64,000 nt of DNA from an uncultured Flavobacteriaceae bacterium (lineage in GTDB: Bacteria > Bacteroidota > Bacteroidia > Flavobacteriales > Flavobacteriaceae). Position numbers and translations under genes: made by a program. Each line of letters starts with the position of its first letter. The stretch's first letter is position 1. Below, piece after piece: positions 33,714 through 43,335 of the stretch. The stretch is from contig CALSLW010000001.1 in assembly GCA_943787295.1 (NCBI GenBank), positions 248,001 to 312,000 of the forward strand, read 5' to 3'. The notes below the pieces were generated by a model. It saw nothing but the letters and a program-made list of their open reading frames with translations. It did not search any database and was not told the origin of the DNA.

Positions 33714-35309
33714 TTAGGTAAAGATAAAATAAGTACTTACAACGATTAAAATCACAATAGCCCCCATCACTTTTACATGTTTCCACGGAGTGATATCGAC
33801 CTGTTCTGTATAGGCTTGTTCATAAGCTACTTCCCGTGGCATAAGCTTTCCAATCAACAACATTATCCCCACATTAAAGAGGAATAAAATCGCCATCACG
33901 TGTAAGAAATGTGGATAAGTCCCGCCGTTTTCAATCACATAATCCTTTAAGAAAAACTGACTAATCGAATACAATATCACCCCAGATCCCATGGCGACTT
34001 TAGCCGCTAGTGCAGGAACGTATTTCGTTAAATAACCTACCAGAATAATCGTTAAAATTGGAATACTATAACAGCCGTTGATTTCTTGCAGGTACCCAAA
34101 GAGCCCTTCAGGAGCGTTAGCGATAGTGGGGGCAATAAACATAGACAAGAGGGCTAGGATAATCCCAAAGGTTTTCCCGGCTTTCACCACTTGGCGTTCA
34201 TCGGCGTCTTTCTTGATGTATTGTTTGTAGATATCTAGCCCAAAAAGGGTTACGGAACTGTTTAAAGCGGAGTTAAACGAGCTTAATATTGCCCCAAAGA
34301 GTACTGCGGCAAAAAAGCCTAATAAGACAGGAGGCAAGACCTTATTGACCAATAGTCCATAGGACTGATCCGCTTGACTGGCGTCTAGCGTTCCGCCAAA
34401 AATATAAAAGGCAATGATCCCTGGAAGTACAACGATGAGTGGCCCTAGAATTTTGACAAAGGCGGCTAGGATCAAACCTTTTTGTCCTTCGACTAGGTTT
34501 TTAGCGGCCAGCGCCCGTTGAATAATAGCTTGATTCGTTCCCCAATAGAAGAGTTGAACCAGCATCATCCCGGTAAAGAGAGTGCTAAAAGGTATGGCAG
34601 AATCATTGTCTCCCATGGCCTTAAACTTAGCGGGGTCGTGGTTGTAAATGGTTTCTATTCCTACCCAGAGACTTCCGTCTCCCACATAGGTCAACCCAAA
34701 GACGGGAATCATCAAGCCTCCAATCAACAGCCCAATTGCGTTCATGGTATCAGATACTGCCACGGCTTTTAAACCGCCAAAGATGGCATAAATCGACCCG
34801 ATCAAGCCTATCGACCATACCGTAACAATCAAGGTGCTGCTTTGGTCCATATTAAAGACCGTTGTTAGATCAAACATTCCAATCAGGGCCACCGCCCCAG
34901 AATAGAGAACAATGGGCAATAAAACTACCACATAGCCACTTAAAAAGAGCCCAGAGGTAATGGATTTAGTCGCGGTATCATATCGACGTTCTAAAAACTG
35001 TGGGACAGTAGTTAAGCCTCCTTTTAGATAGCGGGGCAATAAGATGGTTGCAGTAACCACCATGGCGATGGCGGCAAGGGTTTCCCATGCCATGACCAGT
35101 ATCCCCTCGTTAAAAGCAGAGCCATTGAGCCCTACTAATTGCTCTGTCGAAAGATTTGTAAGTAATAAAGAAGCAGCAATCACGGGAGCCGTTAGGCTTC
35201 TTCCGCCTAAAAAATAACCATCTTCTGTGTTTTCGTCTGTTTTTCTGGTCGCATAATAGGCGACTACACCAACTAATAAGGTGAAAGCAATAAAAATAAT
35301 GAATTGCAT
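33714..35309 (-). CDS. Sodium/solute symporter (SSS family)
   Basis: A 531-residue inner-membrane transporter with about 13-14 hydrophobic helices. The first helix is at 1-18; the L-G-G-R-S-L region near 33-38 and T-N-L-S-T-E-Q-L-V-G-L-N-G near 51-63 are typical of SLC5/vSGLT relatives and hold the sodium-site region. G-G-L-K-A-V-A-V-S-D-T and F-G-A-I-L-S-S-F-N-S-A-L-N-S are further SSS hallmarks. The G-L-N-G and W-G-T-N-Q segments resemble sugar-type members. Substrate cannot be fixed from sequence, and no catabolic genes are adjacent. Confidence 0.9.
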   Translation of the reverse strand: MQFIIFIAFTLLVGVVAYYATRKTDENTEDGYFLGGRSLTAPVIAASLLLTNLSTEQLVGLNGSAFNEGILVMAWETLAAIAMVVTATILLPRYLKGGLTTVPQFLERRYDTATKSITSGLFLSGYVVVLLPIVLYSGAVALIGMFDLTTVFNMDQSSTLIVTVWSIGLIGSIYAIFGGLKAVAVSDTMNAIGLLIGGLMIPVFGLTYVGDGSLWVGIETIYNHDPAKFKAMGDNDSAIPFSTLFTGMMLVQLFYWGTNQAIIQRALAAKNLVEGQKGLILAAFVKILGPLIVVLPGIIAFYIFGGTLDASQADQSYGLLVNKVLPPVLLGFFAAVLFGAILSSFNSALNSSVTLFGLDIYKQYIKKDADERQVVKAGKTFGIILALLSMFIAPTIANAPEGLFGYLQEINGCYSIPILTIILVGYLTKYVPALAAKVAMGSGVILYSISQFFLKDYVIENGGTYPHFLHVMAILFLFNVGIMLLIGKLMPREVAYEQAYTEQVDITPWKHVKVMGAIVILIVVSTYFIFT

Positions 35310-35457
35310 AATTTTGGTTTAGTTCAATTTCTTCTAAATGTAAGCATACAATTTTAAAGTAAAATAGCTCACAATAAAATAAAGCCAATAAAAGTGTAAA
35401 TAGGAGAGGTATGGCGTTCCGCCAAAGGGACTAAATAAGTAGTAATTTAAACACGAA

Positions 35458-35682
35458 TTAAGCAGAGAGCTGCTCTAGAACAGCCTTGGCTTTGTCGTAT
35501 TCATCTTGATGCACAAAAACGCGTTGCATTAAAGGAGCTGTTTGGCCAAAGCCTGCTAAACGAGCAGATTCTGCTTCGTCTTTCACTACAGGGGTAATAT
35601 TTTCTTCTGCAAGGGCATTGCGCAAAGCAAGTACATCAATTGAAGAACCAGAAAATAAATGAAGGTAAGAGGGCAAGGACAT
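35458..35682 (-). CDS. DUF2007 domain protein
   Basis: A 74-residue protein of the DUF2007 type (putative signal transducing protein): the ferredoxin-like pattern F-S-G-S-S-I-D-V-L-A-L-R-N-A-L near 10-24, V-V-K-D-E-A-E-S-A-R, and Q-R-V-F-V-H-Q-D-E-Y-D-K-A. The fold may bind a metal or protein partner, but no activity is known. It begins two bases after the end of the upstream membrane-protein gene, so the two are coupled. Below it, 35310-35457 holds no gene; a small TGGCG/CGCCA hairpin lies near 35412-35424. Confidence 0.82.
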   Translation of the reverse strand: MSLPSYLHLFSGSSIDVLALRNALAEENITPVVKDEAESARLAGFGQTAPLMQRVFVHQDEYDKAKAVLEQLSA

Positions 35683-35684
35683 GG

Positions 35685-36374
35685 TTAAGATTTGTTGTAT
35701 TTACTGTTCCAGATGGCAGGGTTAAAATTCTTTCCTAAGGCAAAACCATAGAATAGTACGATGGAGGCAATGGCTTTAAACATAAAGAAATAAACCATCC
35801 AATAGGTAGACCAAGAAGTCGTCTTGCTAAAAATTGCCATAGGTGTCAATGAAGTAGCAATCCAACTTAAACCGAGAATTAGCACCATGAGATTCCAAAT
35901 GTTTTTAAACGGCCACATAAGCGCTTTGCGAAAAGGGTGTAAGTCGTCTCCCCACTGATGAATCAAATAAAAGTAATCATTCCCAATTGGAACAAATAAC
36001 AAGGGATCATCGGTGTTTTTAAGACGGAATAATTTTGATGGAGCCATGATTTTAAAACCAGCAAGCTTAGTGTTGTGCTGTACTTCCAATGCAGCAATTT
36101 TATCAAAAGCTTCCTGGGGTAAATCATTCTTAAAATACTTTAAATCTAAAAAGCGCAAACGATAGTCAATGCAAGTAGATTTAATCGTATCAAGGTGATA
36201 AATGTTTTTGGTTTCAAACGCCTCTAAATCAAACGAATTAATAGTGTTGGGACGAGCAATAAATGTGTTTACTGCGTTTATCATCGCAGTGTCAGTTGTC
36301 CTTGCCAACTGTAATTTCTCGGCAATGTTGGTTGGGGTAAATAACTTCATCTTCATATTCTTTCGCATTGTCAT
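35685..36374 (-). CDS. Conserved membrane protein of unknown function
   Basis: A 229-residue protein with a soluble N-terminal part (about 1-150) that contains Y-R-L-R-F-L-D-L-K-Y-F, K-I-M-A-P-S-K-L-F-R-L and P-L-L-F-V-P-I-G-N-D-Y-F-Y-L-I-H-Q-W-G-D-D-L, then two membrane helices (about 159-180 and 187-212). I recall similar flavobacterial proteins beside DUF2007 genes. No function is known. ATG codons at 36374 and 36368 are both possible. It is upstream of DUF2007 and downstream of pheT on the same strand. Confidence 0.68.
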   Translation of the reverse strand: MTMRKNMKMKLFTPTNIAEKLQLARTTDTAMINAVNTFIARPNTINSFDLEAFETKNIYHLDTIKSTCIDYRLRFLDLKYFKNDLPQEAFDKIAALEVQHNTKLAGFKIMAPSKLFRLKNTDDPLLFVPIGNDYFYLIHQWGDDLHPFRKALMWPFKNIWNLMVLILGLSWIATSLTPMAIFSKTTSWSTYWMVYFFMFKAIASIVLFYGFALGKNFNPAIWNSKYNKS

Positions 36375-36436
36375 AGTAAAATTAAGGAAAATCCCCCAAA
36401 TTTCACTGTTTTAACCCTATTATTAGACTATTAGCA

Positions 36437-38860
36437 TTATCTCAATGTGGCGCCAAACTCTTTTTCAAAGCTACTTTTGAGTTTTTGCATCACTTTGTCA
36501 ATATACTTGTCAGTGAGGGTTTTATGGGGATCAGCAAACAAAAAGCTCAAGCCATAAGACTTTTTACCAGCAGGAAGATTCTTCCCTTCATAGACATCAA
36601 ATAGATTGATTTCTGTTAAAATCTTTCTTTCAACTTTTTGTGCCACTTCTTTTAATGCGTCAAAACTCACCCCTTCATCGACCAATAAGGCAAAATCTCT
36701 TCTAGAAGACGGGAATTTTGGAATTGCTTCCACAATCAGGTCTTTTTTAAAGGCCAATTGGTATAACACATCAAAATCAAACTCAGCATAAACCACTTCT
36801 TCATCAATAGAGAATTCTTTTAAGAGGCTAGGAGAGACGCTACCCATTTGAACGACGGCTTTTTTTCGGGAAGAAATGCACAGTCCATAATGGAAAATAT
36901 CTCTATCACTAGCTTCTTCTGTCAAAACATCTAAACCTAAGCTTTCTAAAATGGCATAAACACTTCCTTTTAAACGATAGATGTCGTTCGCAGCGGTATC
37001 GGTATTCCAAGCTTCTTTATGCGCTTTTCCACACAGGGCTAGGGCGATTTTCTTATCTTCTTGATACCCCTCTTCTAATTGACTATATACCTTCCCGAAT
37101 TCATAGATCTTTAAATCTCTACGCTGTCTGTTTTGATTGTACGCAATCACTTCTAAAGAAGAGAAAAGAAGGGAGGAACGCATTTGCGAAAGCTCTTGCC
37201 CTAGGGGATTCAAGAGATTTACTTTTGCGATTTCATCTAATTGCTTTGAAAAAGCAGCGTATTTTGGGGAAGTGATTGAGTTATTCATGACTTCTTGAAA
37301 GCCTAAACCCACTAGTTTTTTAGCAATATTTTGCTCTAATATATGCGGAGTTTTCAGATTGAATTCTGGGTAGAAGGTTTTCATACTATTGACACTCTCA
37401 ATATTGTTATACCCATAAATACGCAAGATTTCTTCGATTACATCTGCTGTTCTTGTAACATCAACACGATAGCGCGGGATGTTCATTGAAAAGCCTTCTT
37501 CGGTAACATTGATGACCTCAATTTCAAGTGCATTAAGAATATTGATCAACTCGTTCTTTGGGATTTCTTGCCCTAAAACCTTGCTAATTTTTTCATATTG
37601 AATAAAAAGCGAAACCTTTTCTTCTAGCGGCTGCTTAACGGTAACGATATCACTAGTGATTTCTCCGCCAGCTAATTCTTTTATTAATAAGGCAGCGCGT
37701 TTGAGAGCAAATTCACCAATTTCTGGATCGATTCCTCTTTCATAACGGAAAGAAGCATCGGTGTTTAAACCATGTCTTTTTGCGGTTTTACGCACGCTTA
37801 CTGCATCAAAATAAGCGCATTCTAAAAAGATGCGTTTGGTGTCTTTGGTCACACCTGAATCTAAGCCACCAAATACGCCTGCGATACACATAGGTTTCTC
37901 TTCATCGCAAATCATTAAATCTTCTTCGTGTAATTTGCGTTCTACTCCGTCAAGGGTCGTAAAGGGTGTATCCTTTGCTAAGGTCTTGACTAAAACTTTT
38001 CCTTTGATTTTATCTGCGTCAAAGGCGTGTAAAGGTTGCCCTAATTCATGTAAGATATAATTCGTTACATCGACAATATTGTTAATGGGACTTAAACCTA
38101 TGGATTTGAGGCGGTTTTGTAACCAGCTAGGCGATTCTTTTACCGTTAATCCCGAAAGGGTAAGTCCGCTGTAGTTAGGAGCCATTTTAGGCGCTTCTAC
38201 AATAACATCGATGGGGAGAGAGGTGTTGTCTACTTTAAAGGCATTGGTGTTGGGAAAATTCCAGCTGTAGGAAATATTTCTTTGAATACAACCCGCTTTT
38301 AAATCCCTAGCAACGCCCATATGACTCATCGCGTCTGAACGGTTTGGGGTAAGACCAATTTCTATGGTTTGATCTTTTTCGATCGGGAAGATACTTGCGC
38401 AGGGAGTACCTGGTACAAGTTTTTCATCAAGCACCATAATCCCGTCATGACTTTGCCCTAGACCTAATTCATCTTCGGCACAAATCATTCCATGACTAGC
38501 TTCTCCTCTTATTTTTCCTTTTTTGATGGTCCAGGCTTCTCCCTCTGGAGTATATAATTCTGTTCCTATGGTGGCCACAGGGACTTTTTGTCCCGCAGCA
38601 ACATTAGGTGCGCCACAAATAATTTGTAAAGGTTCTTCTTGGCCTATATTGACTGTGGTTACCCTTAAACGATCTGCATTAGGGTGTTGTTCGCAGGTCA
38701 ATACTTCTCCTACAAAAACACCAGCTAAACTTCCTGGGATGGATTCAAACAAACTATTGCCTTCTACCTCAAGACCTAGATCGGTCAATAAGTCTAGTTG
38801 CTCCTCAAGGGGTAAATCTGCTTGAATGAACTGTTGCATCCAGTTATAGGAAATCTTCAT
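36437..38860 (-). CDS. pheT: Phenylalanyl-tRNA synthetase beta subunit
   Basis: PheT is the larger subunit of the (alpha beta)2 enzyme that charges tRNA-Phe; pheS is not in the window. The 807-residue protein has the N-terminal M-K-I-S-Y-N-W, a tRNA-binding OB domain (about 43-150, with H-P-N-A-D-R-L-R-V), the B3/B4 editing domain (about 215-385), the B5 domain with Y-R-V-D-V-T-R-T-A-D-V-I-E-E-I, and the C-terminal FDX-ACB anticodon-binding domain starting at P-K-F-P-S-S-R-R-D. All are complete. An exact -7 box lies 17 bases upstream. Confidence 0.96.
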   Translation of the reverse strand: MKISYNWMQQFIQADLPLEEQLDLLTDLGLEVEGNSLFESIPGSLAGVFVGEVLTCEQHPNADRLRVTTVNIGQEEPLQIICGAPNVAAGQKVPVATIGTELYTPEGEAWTIKKGKIRGEASHGMICAEDELGLGQSHDGIMVLDEKLVPGTPCASIFPIEKDQTIEIGLTPNRSDAMSHMGVARDLKAGCIQRNISYSWNFPNTNAFKVDNTSLPIDVIVEAPKMAPNYSGLTLSGLTVKESPSWLQNRLKSIGLSPINNIVDVTNYILHELGQPLHAFDADKIKGKVLVKTLAKDTPFTTLDGVERKLHEEDLMICDEEKPMCIAGVFGGLDSGVTKDTKRIFLECAYFDAVSVRKTAKRHGLNTDASFRYERGIDPEIGEFALKRAALLIKELAGGEITSDIVTVKQPLEEKVSLFIQYEKISKVLGQEIPKNELINILNALEIEVINVTEEGFSMNIPRYRVDVTRTADVIEEILRIYGYNNIESVNSMKTFYPEFNLKTPHILEQNIAKKLVGLGFQEVMNNSITSPKYAAFSKQLDEIAKVNLLNPLGQELSQMRSSLLFSSLEVIAYNQNRQRRDLKIYEFGKVYSQLEEGYQEDKKIALALCGKAHKEAWNTDTAANDIYRLKGSVYAILESLGLDVLTEEASDRDIFHYGLCISSRKKAVVQMGSVSPSLLKEFSIDEEVVYAEFDFDVLYQLAFKKDLIVEAIPKFPSSRRDFALLVDEGVSFDALKEVAQKVERKILTEINLFDVYEGKNLPAGKKSYGLSFLFADPHKTLTDKYIDKVMQKLKSSFEKEFGATLR

Positions 38861-38877
38861 AAATAAAAATTTAGTTA

Positions 38878-38885
38878 CAAATATA
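38878..38885 (-). promoter_or_regulatory. -7 promoter box for pheT
   Basis: The minus strand reads TATATTTG, an exact TAnnTTTG match, 17 bases before the pheT ATG. No TTTG at the normal -33 spacing was seen. Confidence 0.5.
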
Positions 38886-38911
38886 AGTAACCAAAAGGCA
38901 AAATGACAGCC

Positions 38912-41011
38912 CTAGCTAATGTAATTCCAGATGTTTTTGTGCGCGCTGATCTTGGCATAAGTTTGTCGCACTCTTTGGTGTTTTTCTTCAGCGAATTCTG
39001 GATCGCTTTCCACTATTTCCCTGGCATAAAAGCGCGCGGTTTTTAGGATCTCTTGATCCTTTAATAAGTCGGCTATTTTGAGTTGTAGCACCCCACTTTG
39101 CTGAGTCCCCATCAAGTTTCCGGGGCCTCTAAGACGCAAGTCAACTTCGGCAATTTCAAAGCCATCATTGGTTTGTACCATGGTTTGTAAGCGGGTTTGG
39201 GCTTCTTGTGAACGCTTTTTACTCGACATTAAAATACAATAACTTTGATCTGCACCGCGCCCCACTCGACCGCGTAATTGATGTAATTGAGATAAGCCAA
39301 AGCGCTCTGCGCTCTCGATAATCATCACCGAGGCATTGGGGACATTGACCCCCACTTCAATCACTGTTGTGGCGACCATGATTTGGGTTTTCCCCTCGAC
39401 AAAACGCTGCATTTCATAATCTTTATCTGCCGCTTTCATTTGCCCATGGACAATGCTAATACGATAGTCAGGTAATGGGAAAGAACGGGCCAAACTTTCG
39501 TAGCCATCCATCAAGTCTTTATAATCCATTTTTTCAGACTCTTGAATTAAAGGATAAACCACATAGATTTGACGCCCTTTTGCGATTTCATCTTGGATAA
39601 AACGAAAGACATTGAGGCGGTTAGCATCTGTTCTTAAAACGGTTTTAATTTCTTTTCTCCCGGGAGGGAGTTCGTCAATCACAGAAATGTCTAAATCTCC
39701 ATAAACACTCATGGCAAGGGTTCTAGGAATAGGAGTGGCGGTCATGACTAAAACATGTGGGGGGAGGTCATTTTTGTGCCATAGTTTCGCTCTTTGTGCT
39801 ACGCCAAAGCGATGCTGTTCATCAATAATGGCTAAGCCTAAGTTTTTAAATTGCACCTTATCTTCAATGAGGGCATGGGTCCCGATTAAGAAGTCGATGC
39901 TCCCTTCGGCTAATGCCTCATAAATATTTTTGCGTTCTGCCCCTTTGATCGAGCCAGTAAGTAGAGCTACTTTTAAAGACATTTTTCCAAGGGCTTCTTT
40001 GATTGATTGATAGTGCTGGATGGCGAGAATTTCAGTTGGGGCCATTAAGCAGCTTTGAAAAGCGTTGTCTTTTGCAATTAGCATACTCAACAATGCGACG
40101 ATGGTTTTCCCAGAGCCAACATCACCTTGTAGTAGGCGATTCATTTGCTTTCCCGTTCCCATATCTTGGCGTATTTCTTTGATTACCCGTTGTTGCGCTG
40201 AGGTCAACTGAAAAGGGAGATGCGTTTTAAAATAGGTGTTAAAAGTTTCGCCTACCTGATAAAAGATATAGCCTTTTATTTTTTGTTTTTGCAAGCGATT
40301 CTTTTGAATCAATTGCAGTTGGATATAAAATAATTCCTCAAACTTTAGTCTGCGCTGTGCTTGGGTTAATGCCGCTGTATTACTCGGAAAATGGGCATTG
40401 ATAATGGCTTCTTTTCGGGAAATTAGTTTGAGTTCTGCCAACATATAATCGGGGAGATTCTCTTTGAATTGGTTTCCAATTAATCCAAAAAGATTGATCA
40501 TCATTTGCTTCATTATGCGCTGGGTAACTCCTTTATTGATCAACTTTTCTGTCGAAGGATACACTGGGTGGAGGGCGCCTATATTGCTGGTTTCATATTC
40601 TGTTTCCAAGGTCAATTCTGGGTGAGGCATATTGGCCTTACTTCCATACCATGAAAGTCGCCCAAAGGCCACATAAGGCGTATTGAGTTTTAACTGCTCT
40701 TGTATCCATTTATGTCCGCGAAACCAAACCAACTCCATCTGGGAACTCCCATCAGAAAATACTGCGACCAAACGTTTCCCTCGCTTTTGCGGCACTGTTT
40801 TAATCTGGATAATTTCTCCTTTTATTTGAACTTCCGCATTGTTTTGTGGAAGCTGATTTACTGCATAAAAGCGCGACCGATCAATATAGCGATTAGGAAA
40901 AAAGTGCAACAAATCTTGATAGGTACGAATCCCCAATTCTTCCCTCAATAAAGCAGCGCGATTAGGGCCGATGCCTTTTAAATATTCGATAGAAGTTTGT
41001 AATGGATCCAT
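38912..41011 (-). CDS. recG: ATP-dependent DNA helicase RecG
   Basis: RecG remodels stalled replication forks and branched DNA. The 699-residue protein has an N-terminal wedge OB domain (about 50-150), then helicase motifs: I G-D-V-G-S-G-K-T, Ia M-A-P-T-E-I-L-A, II D-E-Q-H-R-F-G-V, III M-T-A-T-P-I-P-R-T-L-A, V T-T-V-I-E-V-G-V-N-V-P and VI Q-L-R-G-R-V-G-R-G. The R-F-G-V-x-Q-R and C-terminal G-P-G-x-x-x-G-T-x-Q-S-G blocks are specific for RecG. Length is normal. It lies upstream of pheT on the same strand with a 51-base gap. Confidence 0.97.
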   Translation of the reverse strand: MDPLQTSIEYLKGIGPNRAALLREELGIRTYQDLLHFFPNRYIDRSRFYAVNQLPQNNAEVQIKGEIIQIKTVPQKRGKRLVAVFSDGSSQMELVWFRGHKWIQEQLKLNTPYVAFGRLSWYGSKANMPHPELTLETEYETSNIGALHPVYPSTEKLINKGVTQRIMKQMMINLFGLIGNQFKENLPDYMLAELKLISRKEAIINAHFPSNTAALTQAQRRLKFEELFYIQLQLIQKNRLQKQKIKGYIFYQVGETFNTYFKTHLPFQLTSAQQRVIKEIRQDMGTGKQMNRLLQGDVGSGKTIVALLSMLIAKDNAFQSCLMAPTEILAIQHYQSIKEALGKMSLKVALLTGSIKGAERKNIYEALAEGSIDFLIGTHALIEDKVQFKNLGLAIIDEQHRFGVAQRAKLWHKNDLPPHVLVMTATPIPRTLAMSVYGDLDISVIDELPPGRKEIKTVLRTDANRLNVFRFIQDEIAKGRQIYVVYPLIQESEKMDYKDLMDGYESLARSFPLPDYRISIVHGQMKAADKDYEMQRFVEGKTQIMVATTVIEVGVNVPNASVMIIESAERFGLSQLHQLRGRVGRGADQSYCILMSSKKRSQEAQTRLQTMVQTNDGFEIAEVDLRLRGPGNLMGTQQSGVLQLKIADLLKDQEILKTARFYAREIVESDPEFAEEKHQRVRQTYAKISAHKNIWNYIS

Positions 41012-41100
41012 AAAAGGGACAAAAATTCTCTTTTGCGCTAAATTCGACTTTTTATTTCTATAAAATTCGAGTAACTTTCCTTTAAATCCAAGTTGAACGA

Positions 41101-41985
41101 ATGAAAAAAGCCCTAGTGATTTCTGGAGGGGGATGTAAAGGTGCCTTTGCTGGCGGTTTTGCCCAGTATTTGATCGAAGAAGCGGGACAGCACTATGAGT
41201 TGTTTATGGGAACTTCTACCGGAAGCCTTTTAGTTTCCCATCTGGCGGCTAATGAAATTAACGCCATCAAGTACGCCTTTACCCATGTGACCCAAGAGAG
41301 CATTTTCTCCAATAGTCCATTTATCATGAAACGGAAGGGAAAGATCGCTAAAATAAAAATCAATCACTTTAATGTGATCAAGAACTTTTTTCGTGGAAGA
41401 AAGACCTTTGGAGAAAGTAAAAACCTTAGGAAGCTGCTTGCGAATAGTATTTCTCCTGAAATCTTTAATCAGATTAAATCCAGTAACAAAGAAGTGGTGG
41501 TCTGTGTATCAAATTTCACTTTGAACGAAATTGAATACAAGGCTTTGTCCGATTGTACTTATGAAAACTTTTTAGATTGGATATGGATCTCTTGCAACTA
41601 TCTGCCTTTTATGAGTTTGGTGATTAAGAACCGCCATGAATACGCCGACGGGGGCTTTGGTTGTATTATCGCAATAGAAGAAGCCATTCAACGAGGAGCG
41701 ACAGAGATTGATGCGATTATGCTCAACACAGAAGTGCAACAACTCAATCGTATGCGCTCTAGAAATGCCTTTGACCTTGTGTTTTCAACCCTTGATTTTA
41801 TGGGGGATCAAATTGTGAATGACAATATTAAAGTAGGCCATTTAATGGCCAAAGAAAAAGGTGTAAAGCTTAGAGTGTTTTACACCCCAAAAGTGCTTAC
41901 CACCAATTCCCTTGTCTTTAATCGTGACGAAATGGAGAAGTGGTGGCAAGAAGGTTGGGAACACGCCCAACAAAGTTTATTGTAA
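41101..41985 (+). CDS. Patatin-like phospholipase
   Basis: A 294-residue lipid acyl hydrolase with the patatin dyad. The oxyanion loop G-G-G-C-K-G-A-F-A-G-G spans about 9-19, the nucleophile Ser39 lies in G-T-S-T-G (37-41), and the catalytic Asp is in the A-D-G-G block near residue 182. No signal peptide is seen, so the protein is probably cytosolic or peripheral. Bacterial relatives hydrolyse phospholipids or other esters; the substrate here is unknown. Its end overlaps the convergent M20 gene by nine bases. It is divergent from recG. Confidence 0.88.
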   Translation: MKKALVISGGGCKGAFAGGFAQYLIEEAGQHYELFMGTSTGSLLVSHLAANEINAIKYAFTHVTQESIFSNSPFIMKRKGKIAKIKINHFNVIKNFFRGRKTFGESKNLRKLLANSISPEIFNQIKSSNKEVVVCVSNFTLNEIEYKALSDCTYENFLDWIWISCNYLPFMSLVIKNRHEYADGGFGCIIAIEEAIQRGATEIDAIMLNTEVQQLNRMRSRNAFDLVFSTLDFMGDQIVNDNIKVGHLMAKEKGVKLRVFYTPKVLTTNSLVFNRDEMEKWWQEGWEHAQQSLL

Positions 41986-43239
41986 AAAGTCTAGGCTCAA
42001 TTGTACCATGGCTTTTACGCCATGAATTAGTCCGCTGTCATCGACTTCAAATTCTGGGGTGTGATGAGAAGGAGCCTCTTCTGGCTTATTTCCAGCTTTT
42101 AATCCACCTAAGAAGAAATAAAAGCCCGGCACTTTTTCTTGGAATGCAGAAAAATCTTCTGCTCCTGTAACTGCTCGCATGGTTTGAACATTATCTTTTC
42201 CTAAGGCTTTTTCAAGACTTTTTACTGCCAGTTGCGTCAAGGCAGGATCGTTATAAGTTAATGCTGCAGATTCTTTAATACTTACTTCTGCAGTACCTCC
42301 ATAGGCTGCTGCAATTTGGGGTACCATTTCATTCATGCGTTTAATGATGGTTTGTTTCATGTCATCATCTAGGGTGCGAATGGTCCCAATCATTTGTGCG
42401 CTTTCTGGGATAATATTAAAGCGAATGCCTGAATGAATCGAACCAACTGAGATCACAGCACCCTCTTTAGTCAATTCTGAGTTACGGCTAATAATCGATT
42501 GAAGTCCGTCGATAATCTGTGCACTGATTAAAATTGGATCAACACTCATCCATGGTGCAGAACCGTGGGCTTGCTTTCCTTTGACATCAATCACAAAGCG
42601 TTGTGCAGCGGCCATGATTCCTTTGGTTTTATAGCGCACAACACCTACAGGAGTTGCTGAGTTTATATGCAATCCATAGATGGCATCTACTTTTGGGTTC
42701 TCTAACACCCCTTCTTCTACCATTAAGCGCGCACCTCCTTTTTCTCCTGGTGGTGGGCCTTCTTCTGCAGGTTGAAAGATAAATTTTACGCTTCCAGCAA
42801 AGTCATTATTCTTCGAAAGGTATTGGGCAACACCCATCAATATCGCGACGTGTGTATCGTGTCCACAGGCATGCATAACCCCAGTTTCTTGTCCACCAAA
42901 TTTTCCAACAACATTTGATTTATAGGGAAGATCATTGTCTTCTTTTACGGGTAAACCATCCATATCTGCCCTGAGGGCTAATACTTTTCCTGGTCGTTTT
43001 CCCTTTAAGAGACCAATGACTCCGGTATGCGCCACTCCAGTTTGTACTTCTATGCCTAGAGCACGCAAATGATTCGCCACCTTTTCAGCAGTTTTAAATT
43101 CTCGATTAGAGAGTTCTGGATTTTGATGGATTTCGTGTCTCCATTGAATCACTTTTTGGGCTAATTCTCCAGAAATGTCTTGTGCCATAGAACTAAAACT
43201 AAGGCACAGTAGTAGGGGGATGAATAAATGATTTCTCAT
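41977..43239 (-). CDS. M20 family amidohydrolase, exported
   Basis: A 420-residue metallohydrolase of the M20D amidohydrolase/aminoacylase type. It has a signal peptide (M-R-N-H-L-F-I-P ... S-S-M-A-Q, cleavage near residue 19). Metal ligands are seen in A-D-M-D-G-L-P, the H-A-C-G-H-D-T-H block, the P-A-E-E-G-P region, the G-L-H-I-N segment and the late H-H-T-P-E-F. The natural substrate may be an N-acyl amino acid, peptide or indole-type conjugate; it cannot be narrowed. It should act in the periplasm. Confidence 0.9.
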   Translation of the reverse strand: MRNHLFIPLLLCLSFSSMAQDISGELAQKVIQWRHEIHQNPELSNREFKTAEKVANHLRALGIEVQTGVAHTGVIGLLKGKRPGKVLALRADMDGLPVKEDNDLPYKSNVVGKFGGQETGVMHACGHDTHVAILMGVAQYLSKNNDFAGSVKFIFQPAEEGPPPGEKGGARLMVEEGVLENPKVDAIYGLHINSATPVGVVRYKTKGIMAAAQRFVIDVKGKQAHGSAPWMSVDPILISAQIIDGLQSIISRNSELTKEGAVISVGSIHSGIRFNIIPESAQMIGTIRTLDDDMKQTIIKRMNEMVPQIAAAYGGTAEVSIKESAALTYNDPALTQLAVKSLEKALGKDNVQTMRAVTGAEDFSAFQEKVPGFYFFLGGLKAGNKPEEAPSHHTPEFEVDDSGLIHGVKAMVQLSLDFLQ

Positions 43240-43335
43240 ATTAAGATTTTGCTAAAGTTGTGAAGATACAATGTTTATAATTAAGCGGTAAAAATGCTAA
43301 AAAAATTTATTAATTCCCCTACTTTTAGAGTGCAT

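Noticed and set aside
35412-35424. TGGCG/CGCCA mini-hairpin downstream of DUF2007
   Set aside because: Five-base stem without a T tract; too weak to call a terminator.
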